This document shows, one piece after another, positions 6,984 to 15,668 of a stretch of DNA of 64,000 nt. Each line of letters starts with the position of its first letter. The first letter of the stretch is position 1. Origin of the DNA: JABCZH01 sp963803775 (lineage in GTDB: Bacteria; Acidobacteriota; Terriglobia; Terriglobales; Acidobacteriaceae); NCBI GenBank assembly GCA_963803775.1, contig CAWDNS010000007.1:434001-498000 (forward strand). Reading direction: 5' to 3'. The notes beneath the pieces were generated by a model, which saw only the letters and a program-made list of their open reading frames with translations, made no database searches and had not been told where the DNA came from. A program made the position numbers and the translations under genes.

Positions 6984-8597
6984 TTATAGCTGTCCTCTCT
7001 TCCAATCCCGCAAAACCTGATGTGCCGCATTGTGGCCGGGAGCGCCGGTGACGCCTCCGCCCGGATGGGCGCCCGCGCCGCACAGATAAAGACCGGCGAT
7101 GGGGGTGCGGTATTGCGACCATCCCGGCACTGGACGCATAAAGAAAAGCTGCTTCAGCCTCAGATCACCGTGGAAGATGTTGCCCTCGGTCAAACCGTAG
7201 GTGCGCTCTAGATCGAGCGGCGTCAATACCTGGCGCGCGAGGATCGCCCCGGGAACGTTGGGAGCATACTCCGCAATTTTCCTTACCACGCGATCGCCGA
7301 GTAGTTCCCTTTTCTCGTCCCATGTGCCTTCGCGCAGACGATAGGGTACGTACTGCACGAAGCAAGTCAGGATATGCTTGCCCTTGGGGGCCAGTGAATC
7401 GTCGGCGTTCGAGGAGACCACGCAGTCCACCCAGAGTTCTTCCGGAATGTCTCCAAACTTAGCAATGTCGTAGCAGCGTTCAGCAAAATCAAGGGAAGGA
7501 ACGAGAGTAAAGAAAGTCCGTTCCAGCGGGGTGGCGTTGACAGGAGTTCCGGTGAACCGCGGCTCCTCGGCGAGCACCATATTTACCTTGGCGCAGGGAC
7601 CATCCATTTTGATGTTGCGCACGGATTGTATGAAGTCCTCTGGCAGCTCATTGGACGCGACCATTTTCAGGAAGGTGCGCTTCGGATCGGCATTCGAGAG
7701 AACGATGCGTGAGCGAACCTCGGTGCCATCTTCCAGGATCACTCCACGAGCACTGCCATTGCGAACGTCGATCTGGGCTACCGGTGCAGAGGTACGAATC
7801 TCCGCTCCTAGTTTTCGTCCCGAAGCCGCCAATGCCTGGGTAATCGATCCCATGCCGCCGATGACGTGTCCGTAGAACCCTTGCAGTTCGTGCTCGCCAC
7901 CGCTCAGCAGATGGAAGAGCAGGCCGATGGCTGTCCCCGGCTGGTAAGGCCCACCATGCTTGCCATAGATGTTATTGGCGAGGAACATGGTCTTCATCTT
8001 TTCCGATTGGTAATGGTTGTCGAGAAATTCGCCCAGGCTGCCGGTGAGGAACGAAACGAGTTGCGAGATTTCGCTGCTGGAGATTCCGCGAAACCGCTTG
8101 CCTGCGCGGAAAAGATCCATCCATCCACTGAGACTGGTGGTGTCGATTTCCGGAGGAGGTTCGAGGAAAAATGGTTGCAAGTAACGCGCCAGCTTCTTGA
8201 GTTGATCGTCCACGCGGACGAAGGTTTCCGCATCTTTGGCTGAAAGCTTGCAGAACTCAGACTTCGCACGCTCACGATCCACCCACCAGGGCACGACTTG
8301 GCCATCAGGAAATGGGACTTGAATCGCGGGATCGCACGGGATCATGCGCAGCCCGTATTCGGCAAGCTTCAGATCCTGGATCACCTCGGGCCGAAGCATG
8401 CTGGCGATGTAGGAAGTAGTCGAGACGCGGCATCCCGGCGCGATCTCTTCGGTCACGCAGCAGCCGCCGACAATTTCGCGGCGCTCGAGCACCAGCGTCG
8501 AGAGTCCGGCACGCGCCAGATAGGCGGCGGCAGTGAGTCCGTTATGACCGGCACCGATTACGATGGCGTCATACGGCTTGGCAAATGCGGCAGGCAT
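6984..8597 (-). CDS. FAD-dependent oxidoreductase, phytoene desaturase / PYROXD2-like
   Basis: The 537-residue protein carries an N-terminal dinucleotide motif (VIGAGHNG, residues 13-20) followed by LVLERREIVGGCC. Near the end it has GLYLCGAGAHPGGGVTGAPGHNAA, typical of the phytoene desaturase-like amine oxidase superfamily and closest to PYROXD2-type proteins. Those are FAD flavoproteins whose substrates are mostly unknown. No carotenoid genes are nearby, so carotenoid synthesis is not supported. It heads a likely three-gene operon with a VWA-like gene and DUF3052. ATG at 8597 faces the divergent TetR gene. Confidence 0.8.
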   Translation of the reverse strand: MPAAFAKPYDAIVIGAGHNGLTAAAYLARAGLSTLVLERREIVGGCCVTEEIAPGCRVSTTSYIASMLRPEVIQDLKLAEYGLRMIPCDPAIQVPFPDGQVVPWWVDRERAKSEFCKLSAKDAETFVRVDDQLKKLARYLQPFFLEPPPEIDTTSLSGWMDLFRAGKRFRGISSSEISQLVSFLTGSLGEFLDNHYQSEKMKTMFLANNIYGKHGGPYQPGTAIGLLFHLLSGGEHELQGFYGHVIGGMGSITQALAASGRKLGAEIRTSAPVAQIDVRNGSARGVILEDGTEVRSRIVLSNADPKRTFLKMVASNELPEDFIQSVRNIKMDGPCAKVNMVLAEEPRFTGTPVNATPLERTFFTLVPSLDFAERCYDIAKFGDIPEELWVDCVVSSNADDSLAPKGKHILTCFVQYVPYRLREGTWDEKRELLGDRVVRKIAEYAPNVPGAILARQVLTPLDLERTYGLTEGNIFHGDLRLKQLFFMRPVPGWSQYRTPIAGLYLCGAGAHPGGGVTGAPGHNAAHQVLRDWKRGQL

Positions 8598-8677
8598 TGT
8601 AATCTGCCATGACCGGAAGTCAGAAGCGGCCTGGTCAGGGAGTAGGCTACATTACCTTGCAGTCTCAAAAAACAGAA

Positions 8678-8706
8678 TTGAAATCGGAGAGCTTTTCCGG
8701 TACAGT
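8678..8706 (+). promoter_or_regulatory. Sigma-70-type promoter of the TetR-oxygenase operon
   Basis: TTGAAA (8678-8683) and TACAGT (8701-8706) are separated by 17 bases and lie 22 bp upstream of the TetR start codon. The hexamers and spacing fit a housekeeping promoter. Confidence 0.55.
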
Positions 8707-8727
8707 TCCGTGACTTGAGGTCAAACT

Positions 8728-9417
8728 ATGAGCGCTAGTGGTAGCGGTGTGGTTTCTTCCCCAAACTATCGTCAACTGCCTGCCCGGCCCCGTTCGGAAG
8801 GCAAACGGACTCGAATTGTTGACGCGGCCATGCGTCACTTCGCCGAACAGGGCTATGATGCCGCGCGCGTTGGCGACCTGGCTGCGACGTTGGGCATTGC
8901 CAAGGGATCCATCTTTCAACATTTCGGCAGCAAGGACGGCCTGTTTTTGGAGGTTTATAAGAAGGCTACGCGTTCGTTTCCGCGCTACCTGGATGCGCCG
9001 GCTGAGGTTTGTGATCGCGGATTCTTCGAAGTGCTGCGCTACTGGCTGGCGCGCACCGAGCACTTGGTGCATGAAGATTGGATTCCATACCGGGTTTCGC
9101 TGTTGGGAAACTACGGCACCAGCCTCGCCTTGAAACGCGAAATCAATCGCTTCATGCAGGCTGAGGACCCGTACGGCACGGTGGCTTTCGTACGTTTTGG
9201 CCTGCAACGCGGAGAAGTGCGCAGCGATCTTGATCAGGAGATGGCGGTTTCGATTCTCGACTGGACCATCGAACGGTTCCAGGATGCATTGTTGACCGAA
9301 GAACTCGATCCCGGACTTTTTCGCCGCCAGGGAGGCCCCGCCGAGAAAAAGGAAGCTCGCATCGCTCAGTTTCTGGATGTGTTGAAGCGAGCAATTGGCG
9401 CTGGCCCACTTAAGTAA
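8728..9417 (+). CDS. TetR/AcrR family transcriptional regulator
   Basis: The 229-residue protein has the TetR DNA-binding domain at about residues 28-75: IVDAAMRHFAEQGYDAARV, then LAATLGIAKGSIFQHFGSKDGLF. The C-terminal ligand domain is variable. GAGG lies 7 bases before ATG 8728, and a promoter is visible just upstream. The Rieske oxygenase gene starts 9 bp after its stop, so the two form an operon that this protein probably controls; the inducer is unknown. Confidence 0.88.
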   Translation: MSASGSGVVSSPNYRQLPARPRSEGKRTRIVDAAMRHFAEQGYDAARVGDLAATLGIAKGSIFQHFGSKDGLFLEVYKKATRSFPRYLDAPAEVCDRGFFEVLRYWLARTEHLVHEDWIPYRVSLLGNYGTSLALKREINRFMQAEDPYGTVAFVRFGLQRGEVRSDLDQEMAVSILDWTIERFQDALLTEELDPGLFRRQGGPAEKKEARIAQFLDVLKRAIGAGPLK

Positions 9418-9426
9418 GCCACCGGC

Positions 9427-10548
9427 ATGTCCTCCGTGATAGACATCCTCGCGCTCTACAACGACCAGGCTCCGCTTGCCGAAGCTTTCACCATTCCTGC
9501 GCCCTGGTACGTAGACCCGCGCATCGCGTACTTGGAAGCGAAAACCGTGTTCAGCAATACATGGCAACTGGTGGGCCGAGCCGAGCAAGTGGAGAAGCCG
9601 GGCCAGTTCATCACCACCACCATCGCCGGAGAGCCGATTGTCGTGGTGCGCGGCAATGATCACATTTTGCGCGCGATGTACAACGTTTGCCGTCACCATG
9701 CGACGGCGGTAGTCACGGAACCTTGCGGGCAAGCTTCAATTCTGCATTGTCCCTATCATGGCTGGAATTACGGGCTGGACGGATCGCTGAAAGGCATGCC
9801 GGAGTTCGACGGAGTGCAAGACTTCGACCGGCAGAAGAATGGTTTGCTCCCGGCCCGCGCGGAAGCCTGGGAAAAGTTCGTGTTCGTGAATCTTGATTTG
9901 GCGGCGCCGTCGCTGCGGGATTTTCTCGGTGGGTTGGTCAAGCGTATAGCCCCACTGGGGGTCAGCAAGCTACATTACTTTGACACCCGCGTCTATGACA
10001 TCGCCTGCAACTGGAAAGTCTTCGTGGATAACTACCTGGACGGCGGCTACCACGTTCCACACCTGCACAAAGGCTTGAATTCAGTGCTGGACTATAAGGA
10101 ATACACCATCGAAAACGAAGATCGTTATTGCTTGCAGTCGAGTCCGATGGTGGCTTCTGACCAAGATAAGGCCACTGGCAGCACGCGCCAAGGTGACCGC
10201 GCCTGGTATTTCTGGCAGTATCCCAGCCTGATGATCAACTACTACGAAGGTTACATGGATACCAACCTGGTGGTGCCGATTGATGTGGACCACTGCCGCG
10301 TGATTTTCGATTTCTATTTCGCCGACGTGAGCGATAACGGCCGTGAATACAACCAACAGAGCGTGGCTGTGGGTGCTCGCATTCAGGAAGAAGATCTGGG
10401 AATTTGCGAAGCCGTGCAGCGCGGGCTGAAGTCGCGGGCGTATGGCGCGGGCCGGCTGTCCGTACGGCGGGAGGCAGGTGAGCATTTGTTCCATCGCCTG
10501 CTGGCCGCGGATTTGAAAGCGGGTTTAGGAGCGGCGGCCGCAGATTAA
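9427..10548 (+). CDS. Rieske non-haem iron oxygenase, alpha-subunit type
   Basis: The 373-residue protein has a Rieske [2Fe-2S] site, C88-x-H90 and C108-x2-H111 (NVCRHHATA and LHCPYHGWNYG). The mononuclear iron site is in the segment DNYLDGGYHVPHLH (D205, H209, H214). The C-terminal GRLSVRREAGEHLFHRLL resembles choline monooxygenase and carnitine or glycine-betaine oxygenases more than aromatic-ring dioxygenases. No beta subunit, ferredoxin or reductase gene is adjacent, so electron donors must come from elsewhere. It is paired with TetR. Substrate not determinable. The following gene is convergent with only 2 bp between stops. Confidence 0.85.
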   Translation: MSSVIDILALYNDQAPLAEAFTIPAPWYVDPRIAYLEAKTVFSNTWQLVGRAEQVEKPGQFITTTIAGEPIVVVRGNDHILRAMYNVCRHHATAVVTEPCGQASILHCPYHGWNYGLDGSLKGMPEFDGVQDFDRQKNGLLPARAEAWEKFVFVNLDLAAPSLRDFLGGLVKRIAPLGVSKLHYFDTRVYDIACNWKVFVDNYLDGGYHVPHLHKGLNSVLDYKEYTIENEDRYCLQSSPMVASDQDKATGSTRQGDRAWYFWQYPSLMINYYEGYMDTNLVVPIDVDHCRVIFDFYFADVSDNGREYNQQSVAVGARIQEEDLGICEAVQRGLKSRAYGAGRLSVRREAGEHLFHRLLAADLKAGLGAAAAD

Positions 10549-10550
10549 TC

Positions 10551-12590
10551 CTATTGGTGATCCCTCGGGATCGTCTCTTGCCAGGTTTTGGTCTTGACCA
10601 TCTGTCCGTCTTTCAACACTTCCCGCGTGTACTTGTAGTAGAAATTCGCGCGGTCAGTGGTCAGCGACAGATGTCCCTGCCAGGTCAGCACGCGTCCCTT
10701 TAGCTCGAAGACAGTTCTCGCCTCGCCTTGCACGGCGCAAGTTTCGGGGTGGTTGTCATCGGCTGTGTAGGTTAGGTTCTCGTAGTCGGTCTCTTTGCCC
10801 CAGGGATACCACTCTTCCGATTTACCGTTCCAATATGCCGTCGTCGTGCGCTCTTTCAGGACGTGGGTGACCGACCATTTTCCTGGCAATATTGCGCCCT
10901 GGCTGCGCATGTCGCTGCGCTGGTCGGAGAGTTGCGGTGATTGAAAAAGAGAAACGGGAGCCGAATGCAGCGGCACGACTGGAAGAATCAAATTCGAGCC
11001 GCGCTCGCCGCCGAGTTCGAGCGAGGTAGTCATTAAATAAGGGGTTGGCAAAATCATCGGCCACAGCGCGTTCGAGATGGCCACGCGGATGCGATGACCC
11101 TTGGGAAATATCCAGGAAGTTAGATGCATCGCAATATCGAGCGCATACGTCTTGCCGGGTTCGAGATCGCGGGGCTCGGTCATGGATTCTCGTTGGGCGC
11201 CGCTCATGCCGGCACCGGTGATCTGCGTGACGGTGCCGTCGGGAGCGACATCCGATAAACGCGCGAACCAATTCGCCAAAGGGGCAGTTGCGGATGCTTG
11301 CAGTAACGCGTGTGGCCGCCCGAGAATCGCCAAATCTTCTTCCAGCGGCGCGGAATCATAGACCAGGCTGAACGCGTCCATGGGACGCACATCCGGCAGC
11401 AACTCACCCCACCAGAAACCGGCTTCAACTCCCACCGAAGGAACATAAGCGAGCTGGTGCGTCCCAGTTTCGGCGGGCGATGCCGCGAGCGTGTGATTAG
11501 CTAGCAGAAACAATGTTGTATTCTTCACGTCCCGGGGCGGCCAGGCATCTTCGCGCCGCCATTCTCCGGGGATGGTCTCGAGATTCATGTCCGGCGGATA
11601 CCAATGCCGCATGTAAACCAGCAGCTTCGGATCCTGTAGTACGCCGGTGTCGCGCCCCTTCAACCAGTAGTCCCACCAACGTACGGCTTCGGCGCGCCAT
11701 TCGAATTGCGGACGGAAATCGCCCTCAGACGGATAGCTGTGGTTCCAGGGACCGACGATGGCCTTGATGGGAGCCTTGGTCTGTTCCAGCATGGCGGGGA
11801 TGCTGTCGCGGTAGCCGTCCATCATTCCGCCGATCAGGAAACTGGGGATTCTGATTTCGCTCAGCGGCCGCACCGGACTGCGCCAGAACGGGCCGTCGTG
11901 CTGATGCTTGAGGTAGAGTAGCGACCAGGGCGGCGCATCGAAACGCGGGCCAAGGACTTTTTCGTCGAGCGTGTAATCGGGCGCGCCGGTCATGCCGGGA
12001 GCCATGTCCATGTTGAGTTCAAATTCGTCGATGTGCACCATACCATCGATGAAGTGAATGTCATCATGAAAGAGTTCGTCGGTGGCAGCGGCGGCAAGGA
12101 TCGCTTTCAGCTCCGGCGGATGCAGCATGGCCATTTGCAACGAATTGAATCCGCTCCACGAAATGCCCATCATGCCAACGTTGCCGCTCGACCATGACTG
12201 GTGCGCCAACCAGGTGATAATTTGCAAACCGTCGGCTTGCTCCGGCGCGGAATATTCACGGTCGGTGGGAATACCTTCGCTGGTGCCGAAGCCACGAATA
12301 TCCACACGAGCGCATACATAACCCCGGCGCGTGAAATATGAATACAGCCCGTAATCACCCTCCGCCGTGGCGTCGTCTTTGCGATAAGGATGGTATTCGA
12401 GAATGGCGGGAAACTTATCTCCCGGCTTGGCGCCGTCGGGCAGGTATAAAGTGACGGCGAGGCGGACGCCGTCTTTCATCGGGATCCATTGGTTCTCCAT
12501 GCGAACGCCGTAGGTGGGTGGAGAAGGCGGATCGAGGGCGAAGCAATTGAGCGCACACACCAGCCATGCGATTGCGATGTGGCGGATCAT
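10551..12590 (-). CDS. Exported CocE/NonD family hydrolase (S15-like)
   Basis: The 679-residue protein begins with a signal peptide (residues 1-18, ending CFA). Its alpha/beta-hydrolase domain opens with the family pattern WIPMKDGVRLAVTLYLPDG. The nucleophile is S144 in MGISWSG, preceded by the oxyanion segment YVCARVDIRGFGTSEG. The C-terminal half has the jelly-roll typical of X-Pro dipeptidyl peptidases, cocaine esterase and acylases (SNALWPMILPTP). Its start overlaps the last 4 bases of the M24 peptidase gene, implying coupled translation. Together these suggest processing of proline-containing peptides outside the cytoplasm, but an esterase or amidase role is equally possible. Confidence 0.85.
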   Translation of the reverse strand: MIRHIAIAWLVCALNCFALDPPSPPTYGVRMENQWIPMKDGVRLAVTLYLPDGAKPGDKFPAILEYHPYRKDDATAEGDYGLYSYFTRRGYVCARVDIRGFGTSEGIPTDREYSAPEQADGLQIITWLAHQSWSSGNVGMMGISWSGFNSLQMAMLHPPELKAILAAAATDELFHDDIHFIDGMVHIDEFELNMDMAPGMTGAPDYTLDEKVLGPRFDAPPWSLLYLKHQHDGPFWRSPVRPLSEIRIPSFLIGGMMDGYRDSIPAMLEQTKAPIKAIVGPWNHSYPSEGDFRPQFEWRAEAVRWWDYWLKGRDTGVLQDPKLLVYMRHWYPPDMNLETIPGEWRREDAWPPRDVKNTTLFLLANHTLAASPAETGTHQLAYVPSVGVEAGFWWGELLPDVRPMDAFSLVYDSAPLEEDLAILGRPHALLQASATAPLANWFARLSDVAPDGTVTQITGAGMSGAQRESMTEPRDLEPGKTYALDIAMHLTSWIFPKGHRIRVAISNALWPMILPTPYLMTTSLELGGERGSNLILPVVPLHSAPVSLFQSPQLSDQRSDMRSQGAILPGKWSVTHVLKERTTTAYWNGKSEEWYPWGKETDYENLTYTADDNHPETCAVQGEARTVFELKGRVLTWQGHLSLTTDRANFYYKYTREVLKDGQMVKTKTWQETIPRDHQ

Positions 12591-13876
12591 GACGCTCCAA
12601 ACGGGTCTTCGAGCGACGGACTCTGCGGCGTGAACAGCTCGGCGCCCGATTCCGTAACGTGCATGTCATCTTCGAGGCGAATGCCGAACTCGCCGGGAAT
12701 GTAAATCCCTGGCTCATCGCTGAAGGTCATATTCGGCGCAAGTAGCGTAGTGTTGCCGCGCACCAGATAGGGCCATTCATGGCCATCCATACCCATGCCA
12801 TGGCCGAGACGATGCGGGAAGAATTTGTAGTCCGGCCCGTAGCCGGCGTCGGTAATGACTTTTCGCGCGGCTGCATCCACCGCCTGACATTCGATGCCGG
12901 GCCGGGCTGTCTTCAGCGCCGCAGTTTGTGCACGATGAACGACGTCGAACACTGCTTTCATTTTGTCGGTAGCTTTGCCTAAGACAAATGTTCGCGTGAT
13001 GTCGGAAACGTAGCCCTCGACGGTGCAGCCGTCATCAACAAGAATGATGAAGCCTTCTCGAATGATTTGGGGGTTTACTGATCCATGAGGAACGGCAGTG
13101 AACTGGCCCACCTGCGCGGTTGCCTCGCCGGGAAAGCCTATGCGATCGTAAGCGGTCGAGATCAATTCCTGGAGGTCGTCTCTGGTCATGCCTTCCTTTA
13201 TCGCGCGGTATGCAGCTTCGTACACGGTGAGTGTTACCCGCGAAGCCAAACGCATTAAGGCAATTTCATGATCGCTCTTCACCCTGCGACAGCCGGCTGT
13301 GACCGGAGTCGCACTGCTCAGCTTCACTTGCGGCGCAGCTTTGGCGATTCCATCCTCGAAAACAAACCGGATAGTCTCGTCGAGACCGACATTTCCAGCG
13401 CTAATTCCACGATCTTTGAATCCCTCGGCCACACGTTGATAAGGGTTCTCATCTTCCTGCCAAACGCGTAGATCGGCATGCTCGCCGTCTGGCGCTTTCG
13501 CCATCTGCTCGCGGGCTCTGGCCTCTTCGAATGCTGGGCACACATAAAAAGCTGCGCCCTTCGCGGGCAGAACCATGGCGAAGAAGCGATCGCCGCCCCA
13601 CCAGCGAATGCCGCTGAAATATTCGAGAGAGGTTCCTTCCATCAGTACGATGGCATCCAGGTGATTAGCCGCCATCAAGCGGCGTGCGTTCTCCTGACGC
13701 GTCAATCGTTCTTCTTTAGTGATGGGGATCGCCTGGTCTTTCCAGGATTTCAAGCCGGCGATGGAAGGCGGCAACGGTGGGCATGAATCATCAGTCGCAC
13801 CCGGCGCAAGCTTGCCTGCGCCCATAGCGACCCCGGCGACTGCGCCGGCCTGCACAAAACGGCGTCTAGAGATCAT
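12587..13876 (-). CDS. Tat-exported M24 family Xaa-Pro peptidase
   Basis: The 429-residue protein starts MISRRRFVQAGAVAG, a twin-arginine signal. The C-terminal pita-bread domain has the M24 metal ligands: Asp in VDDGCTVEGYVSDITRTF, His in HRLGHGMGMDGHE, Glu in DEPGIY and Glu in IRLEDDMHV. Members cleave X-Pro bonds using two metal ions. The N-terminal domain is the creatinase-like fold. ATG at 13876 has AGGAG 5 bases upstream; a TTG at 13891 is less likely. It overlaps the CocE/NonD gene by 4 bp. Confidence 0.88.
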   Translation of the reverse strand: MISRRRFVQAGAVAGVAMGAGKLAPGATDDSCPPLPPSIAGLKSWKDQAIPITKEERLTRQENARRLMAANHLDAIVLMEGTSLEYFSGIRWWGGDRFFAMVLPAKGAAFYVCPAFEEARAREQMAKAPDGEHADLRVWQEDENPYQRVAEGFKDRGISAGNVGLDETIRFVFEDGIAKAAPQVKLSSATPVTAGCRRVKSDHEIALMRLASRVTLTVYEAAYRAIKEGMTRDDLQELISTAYDRIGFPGEATAQVGQFTAVPHGSVNPQIIREGFIILVDDGCTVEGYVSDITRTFVLGKATDKMKAVFDVVHRAQTAALKTARPGIECQAVDAAARKVITDAGYGPDYKFFPHRLGHGMGMDGHEWPYLVRGNTTLLAPNMTFSDEPGIYIPGEFGIRLEDDMHVTESGAELFTPQSPSLEDPFGAS

Positions 13877-13940
13877 TTGCTCTCCTGGCAATGCATTGCC
13901 CGGACATTATAGTGTTTGGTTCGGCAGGTAAGATGTTTTC

Positions 13941-14120
13941 ATGGAATCCGGCTTCCAGTGCGCAGGCTGCGGGGAGTGGAACACCACCATGGTGGACGAC
14001 TCCGCGGGCCGCACTCAGTCCTACGTAGAAGACTGCCAGGTCTGTTGCAAACCTAACTTGCTGCGCGTCGAGTTCGATCCGGAGCGGCAGGAATTTGTGA
14101 TTATCGCTGAATTGGAATAG
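13941..14120 (+). CDS. Small zinc-ribbon protein, CPxCG-type
   Basis: This 59-residue frame has two Cys pairs, C-A-G-C at residues 7-10 and C-Q-V-C-C near residue 32, separated by VDDSAGRTQSYVEDC. The ending is LLRVEFDPERQEFVIIAELE. This fits the CPxCG Cys-rich family, whose members bind zinc and are otherwise uncharacterised. It is divergent from the M24 gene and 36 bp upstream of a YbjQ homologue on the same strand, suggesting co-transcription. Confidence 0.75.
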   Translation: MESGFQCAGCGEWNTTMVDDSAGRTQSYVEDCQVCCKPNLLRVEFDPERQEFVIIAELE

Positions 14121-14156
14121 CTTATTGCGGAAGAAAATTAACCTGAGGAGAAAGCC

Positions 14157-14522
14157 ATGAGCACCAACTATGTTGGTCCCGGTCGTATGGTCGCACACAA
14201 CATGGTCACGACACAGTTCGAACTGGATGGCTTCCGCGTGACCCGTACCTTGGGAGTGGTTCGCGGAATCGTGGTGCGCTCGCGCTCGATCTTCGGCACC
14301 ATCGGCGCCGGTTTGCAGACCATCCTCGGCGGCAATATCACGCTGCTGACCAATCTTTGTGAGAAGACGCGCTCCGAGGCCTTCGACTTAATGCTGCAAC
14401 ATGCCGCCGAATTGGGTGGAAATGCGGTGGTTGGCGCGCGTTATGATGCGACCGAAGTCATGCAAGGCGTGACCGAGGTCCTGGCCTACGGGACAGCCGT
14501 GTTCGTTGAGCCGGCGAGATAG
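14157..14522 (+). CDS. YbjQ / UPF0145 family protein
   Basis: The 121-residue protein has the YbjQ (DUF74) core: TRTLGVVRGIVVRS, a Gly-rich segment GAGLQTILGG, TRSEAFDLMLQHAAELGGNAVVGARYD, and a final VLAYGTAVFV. Such proteins form pentameric rings and are annotated as putative heavy-metal binding, with no confirmed function. GAGGAG precedes ATG 14157 by about 8 bases. The cyanophycinase gene follows after 15 bp, probably in the same operon. Confidence 0.88.
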   Translation: MSTNYVGPGRMVAHNMVTTQFELDGFRVTRTLGVVRGIVVRSRSIFGTIGAGLQTILGGNITLLTNLCEKTRSEAFDLMLQHAAELGGNAVVGARYDATEVMQGVTEVLAYGTAVFVEPAR

Positions 14523-14537
14523 GAGTTACACCAGACA

Positions 14538-15548
14538 ATGACACGGCGTCTCTGGCCTCAAATCTTCCTCGTCAGTCTGGTTCTTGGCTCCGCACTTTCC
14601 CGGAGTTATGCCGCCTCCTACCAATACATCCGGCTCGGCCAGAAAGCCGACGCGAAGACTCACCCCTCGTCTGGAATCGCCATGATGGGCGGCGGCAGCG
14701 ATCTGGATGAGGCATTCCGCTGGTTGTGCAAGAAGGCCGACGGCGGCGACTTTCTGGTTTTGCGGGCGCGCGGTGACGACGCCTACAACCCCTACATCAA
14801 CGGTCTCTGCAAACTGAATTCGGTTGCGACCCTGATCATTCCCGATCGCGACGCCGCGCAGGATCCCGCTGCCGCAGAGATCATCCGCCACGCCGAAGCA
14901 CTGTTCATTGCCGGCGGCGACCAGTCTCGCTATGTCAACTTCTGGCGAGGAACGCCGGTACAGGATGCGATCAATTCTGGGCTTGCTGCGGGCAAGCCTA
15001 TCGGCGGAACCAGCGCCGGTCTGGCAGTGCTCGGCGAATTTGCTTACGGCGCGCTCGGCGATGCCCCGGACGACGACGATCTGACCTCCGCCGATGTTCT
15101 GCGCGATCCCTATTTCCGGAGGGTAACGCTAGTACGAGGCTTGCTCGCAAACCCAAGCTTGTCGGGCGTTTTGACTGACAGTCATTTCGCCCATCGCGAT
15201 CGCATGGGCCGCAGCCTTGGCTTTCTGGCGCGAATCATGCAGGACGCCTGGTCCGCCACTCCACGCGAAATTGCCATCGACGAAGGGTCCGCCGTGCTGC
15301 TGGAAGCAGATGGCCGGGCAACCGTCGTTGGTCCCGGCCAAGGTGCTTACTTCCTGCGCCCCACCCAGGCTCCTGAGGTCTGCCAACCGAAAACTCCGCT
15401 CACATTTCGTAACATTACCGTCTATCGGGCCTCAGCCGGAGCGCATTTCGACATTTCCAAGTGGAGCGGCGAGGGTGGCGTCAGCTACTCGCTGTCGGTC
15501 GAACAGGGAGTGATTCACTCCACTCAACCGGGAGGAAGCAACTATTAA
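14538..15548 (+). CDS. Exported cyanophycinase-like peptidase (S51)
   Basis: The 336-residue product has a signal peptide (IFLVSLVLGSALSRSYA). Its S51 fold shows MMGGGSD near the start, LFIAGGDQSRYVNFWRGTPV, and the nucleophile elbow GGTSAGLAVLGEF, followed by DSHFAHRDRMGR. S51 cyanophycinases hydrolyse the Asp-Arg polymer cyanophycin to dipeptides; exported members occur in non-cyanobacteria and would use external polymer. No cyanophycin synthetase is in the window, which fits a scavenging role. The C-terminal 50 residues form an extra beta region. Substrate remains inferred. Confidence 0.82.
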   Translation: MTRRLWPQIFLVSLVLGSALSRSYAASYQYIRLGQKADAKTHPSSGIAMMGGGSDLDEAFRWLCKKADGGDFLVLRARGDDAYNPYINGLCKLNSVATLIIPDRDAAQDPAAAEIIRHAEALFIAGGDQSRYVNFWRGTPVQDAINSGLAAGKPIGGTSAGLAVLGEFAYGALGDAPDDDDLTSADVLRDPYFRRVTLVRGLLANPSLSGVLTDSHFAHRDRMGRSLGFLARIMQDAWSATPREIAIDEGSAVLLEADGRATVVGPGQGAYFLRPTQAPEVCQPKTPLTFRNITVYRASAGAHFDISKWSGEGGVSYSLSVEQGVIHSTQPGGSNY

Positions 15549-15668
15549 CGCGTGTGGCCATTAGGCCATGACCACCCGAACCTGCCAAGCGTCTTGTGCT
15601 CAGGCGAAGCTTGGTTTTAACTAGACAGGACTTGCTTTCGTCGGGGGACGGTCGCGGGGGACTGAGCA

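Noticed and set aside
15555..15568. TGGCC-ATTA-GGCCA hairpin after the cyanophycinase gene
   Set aside because: Only 5 bp with no T-run; too weak to call a terminator.
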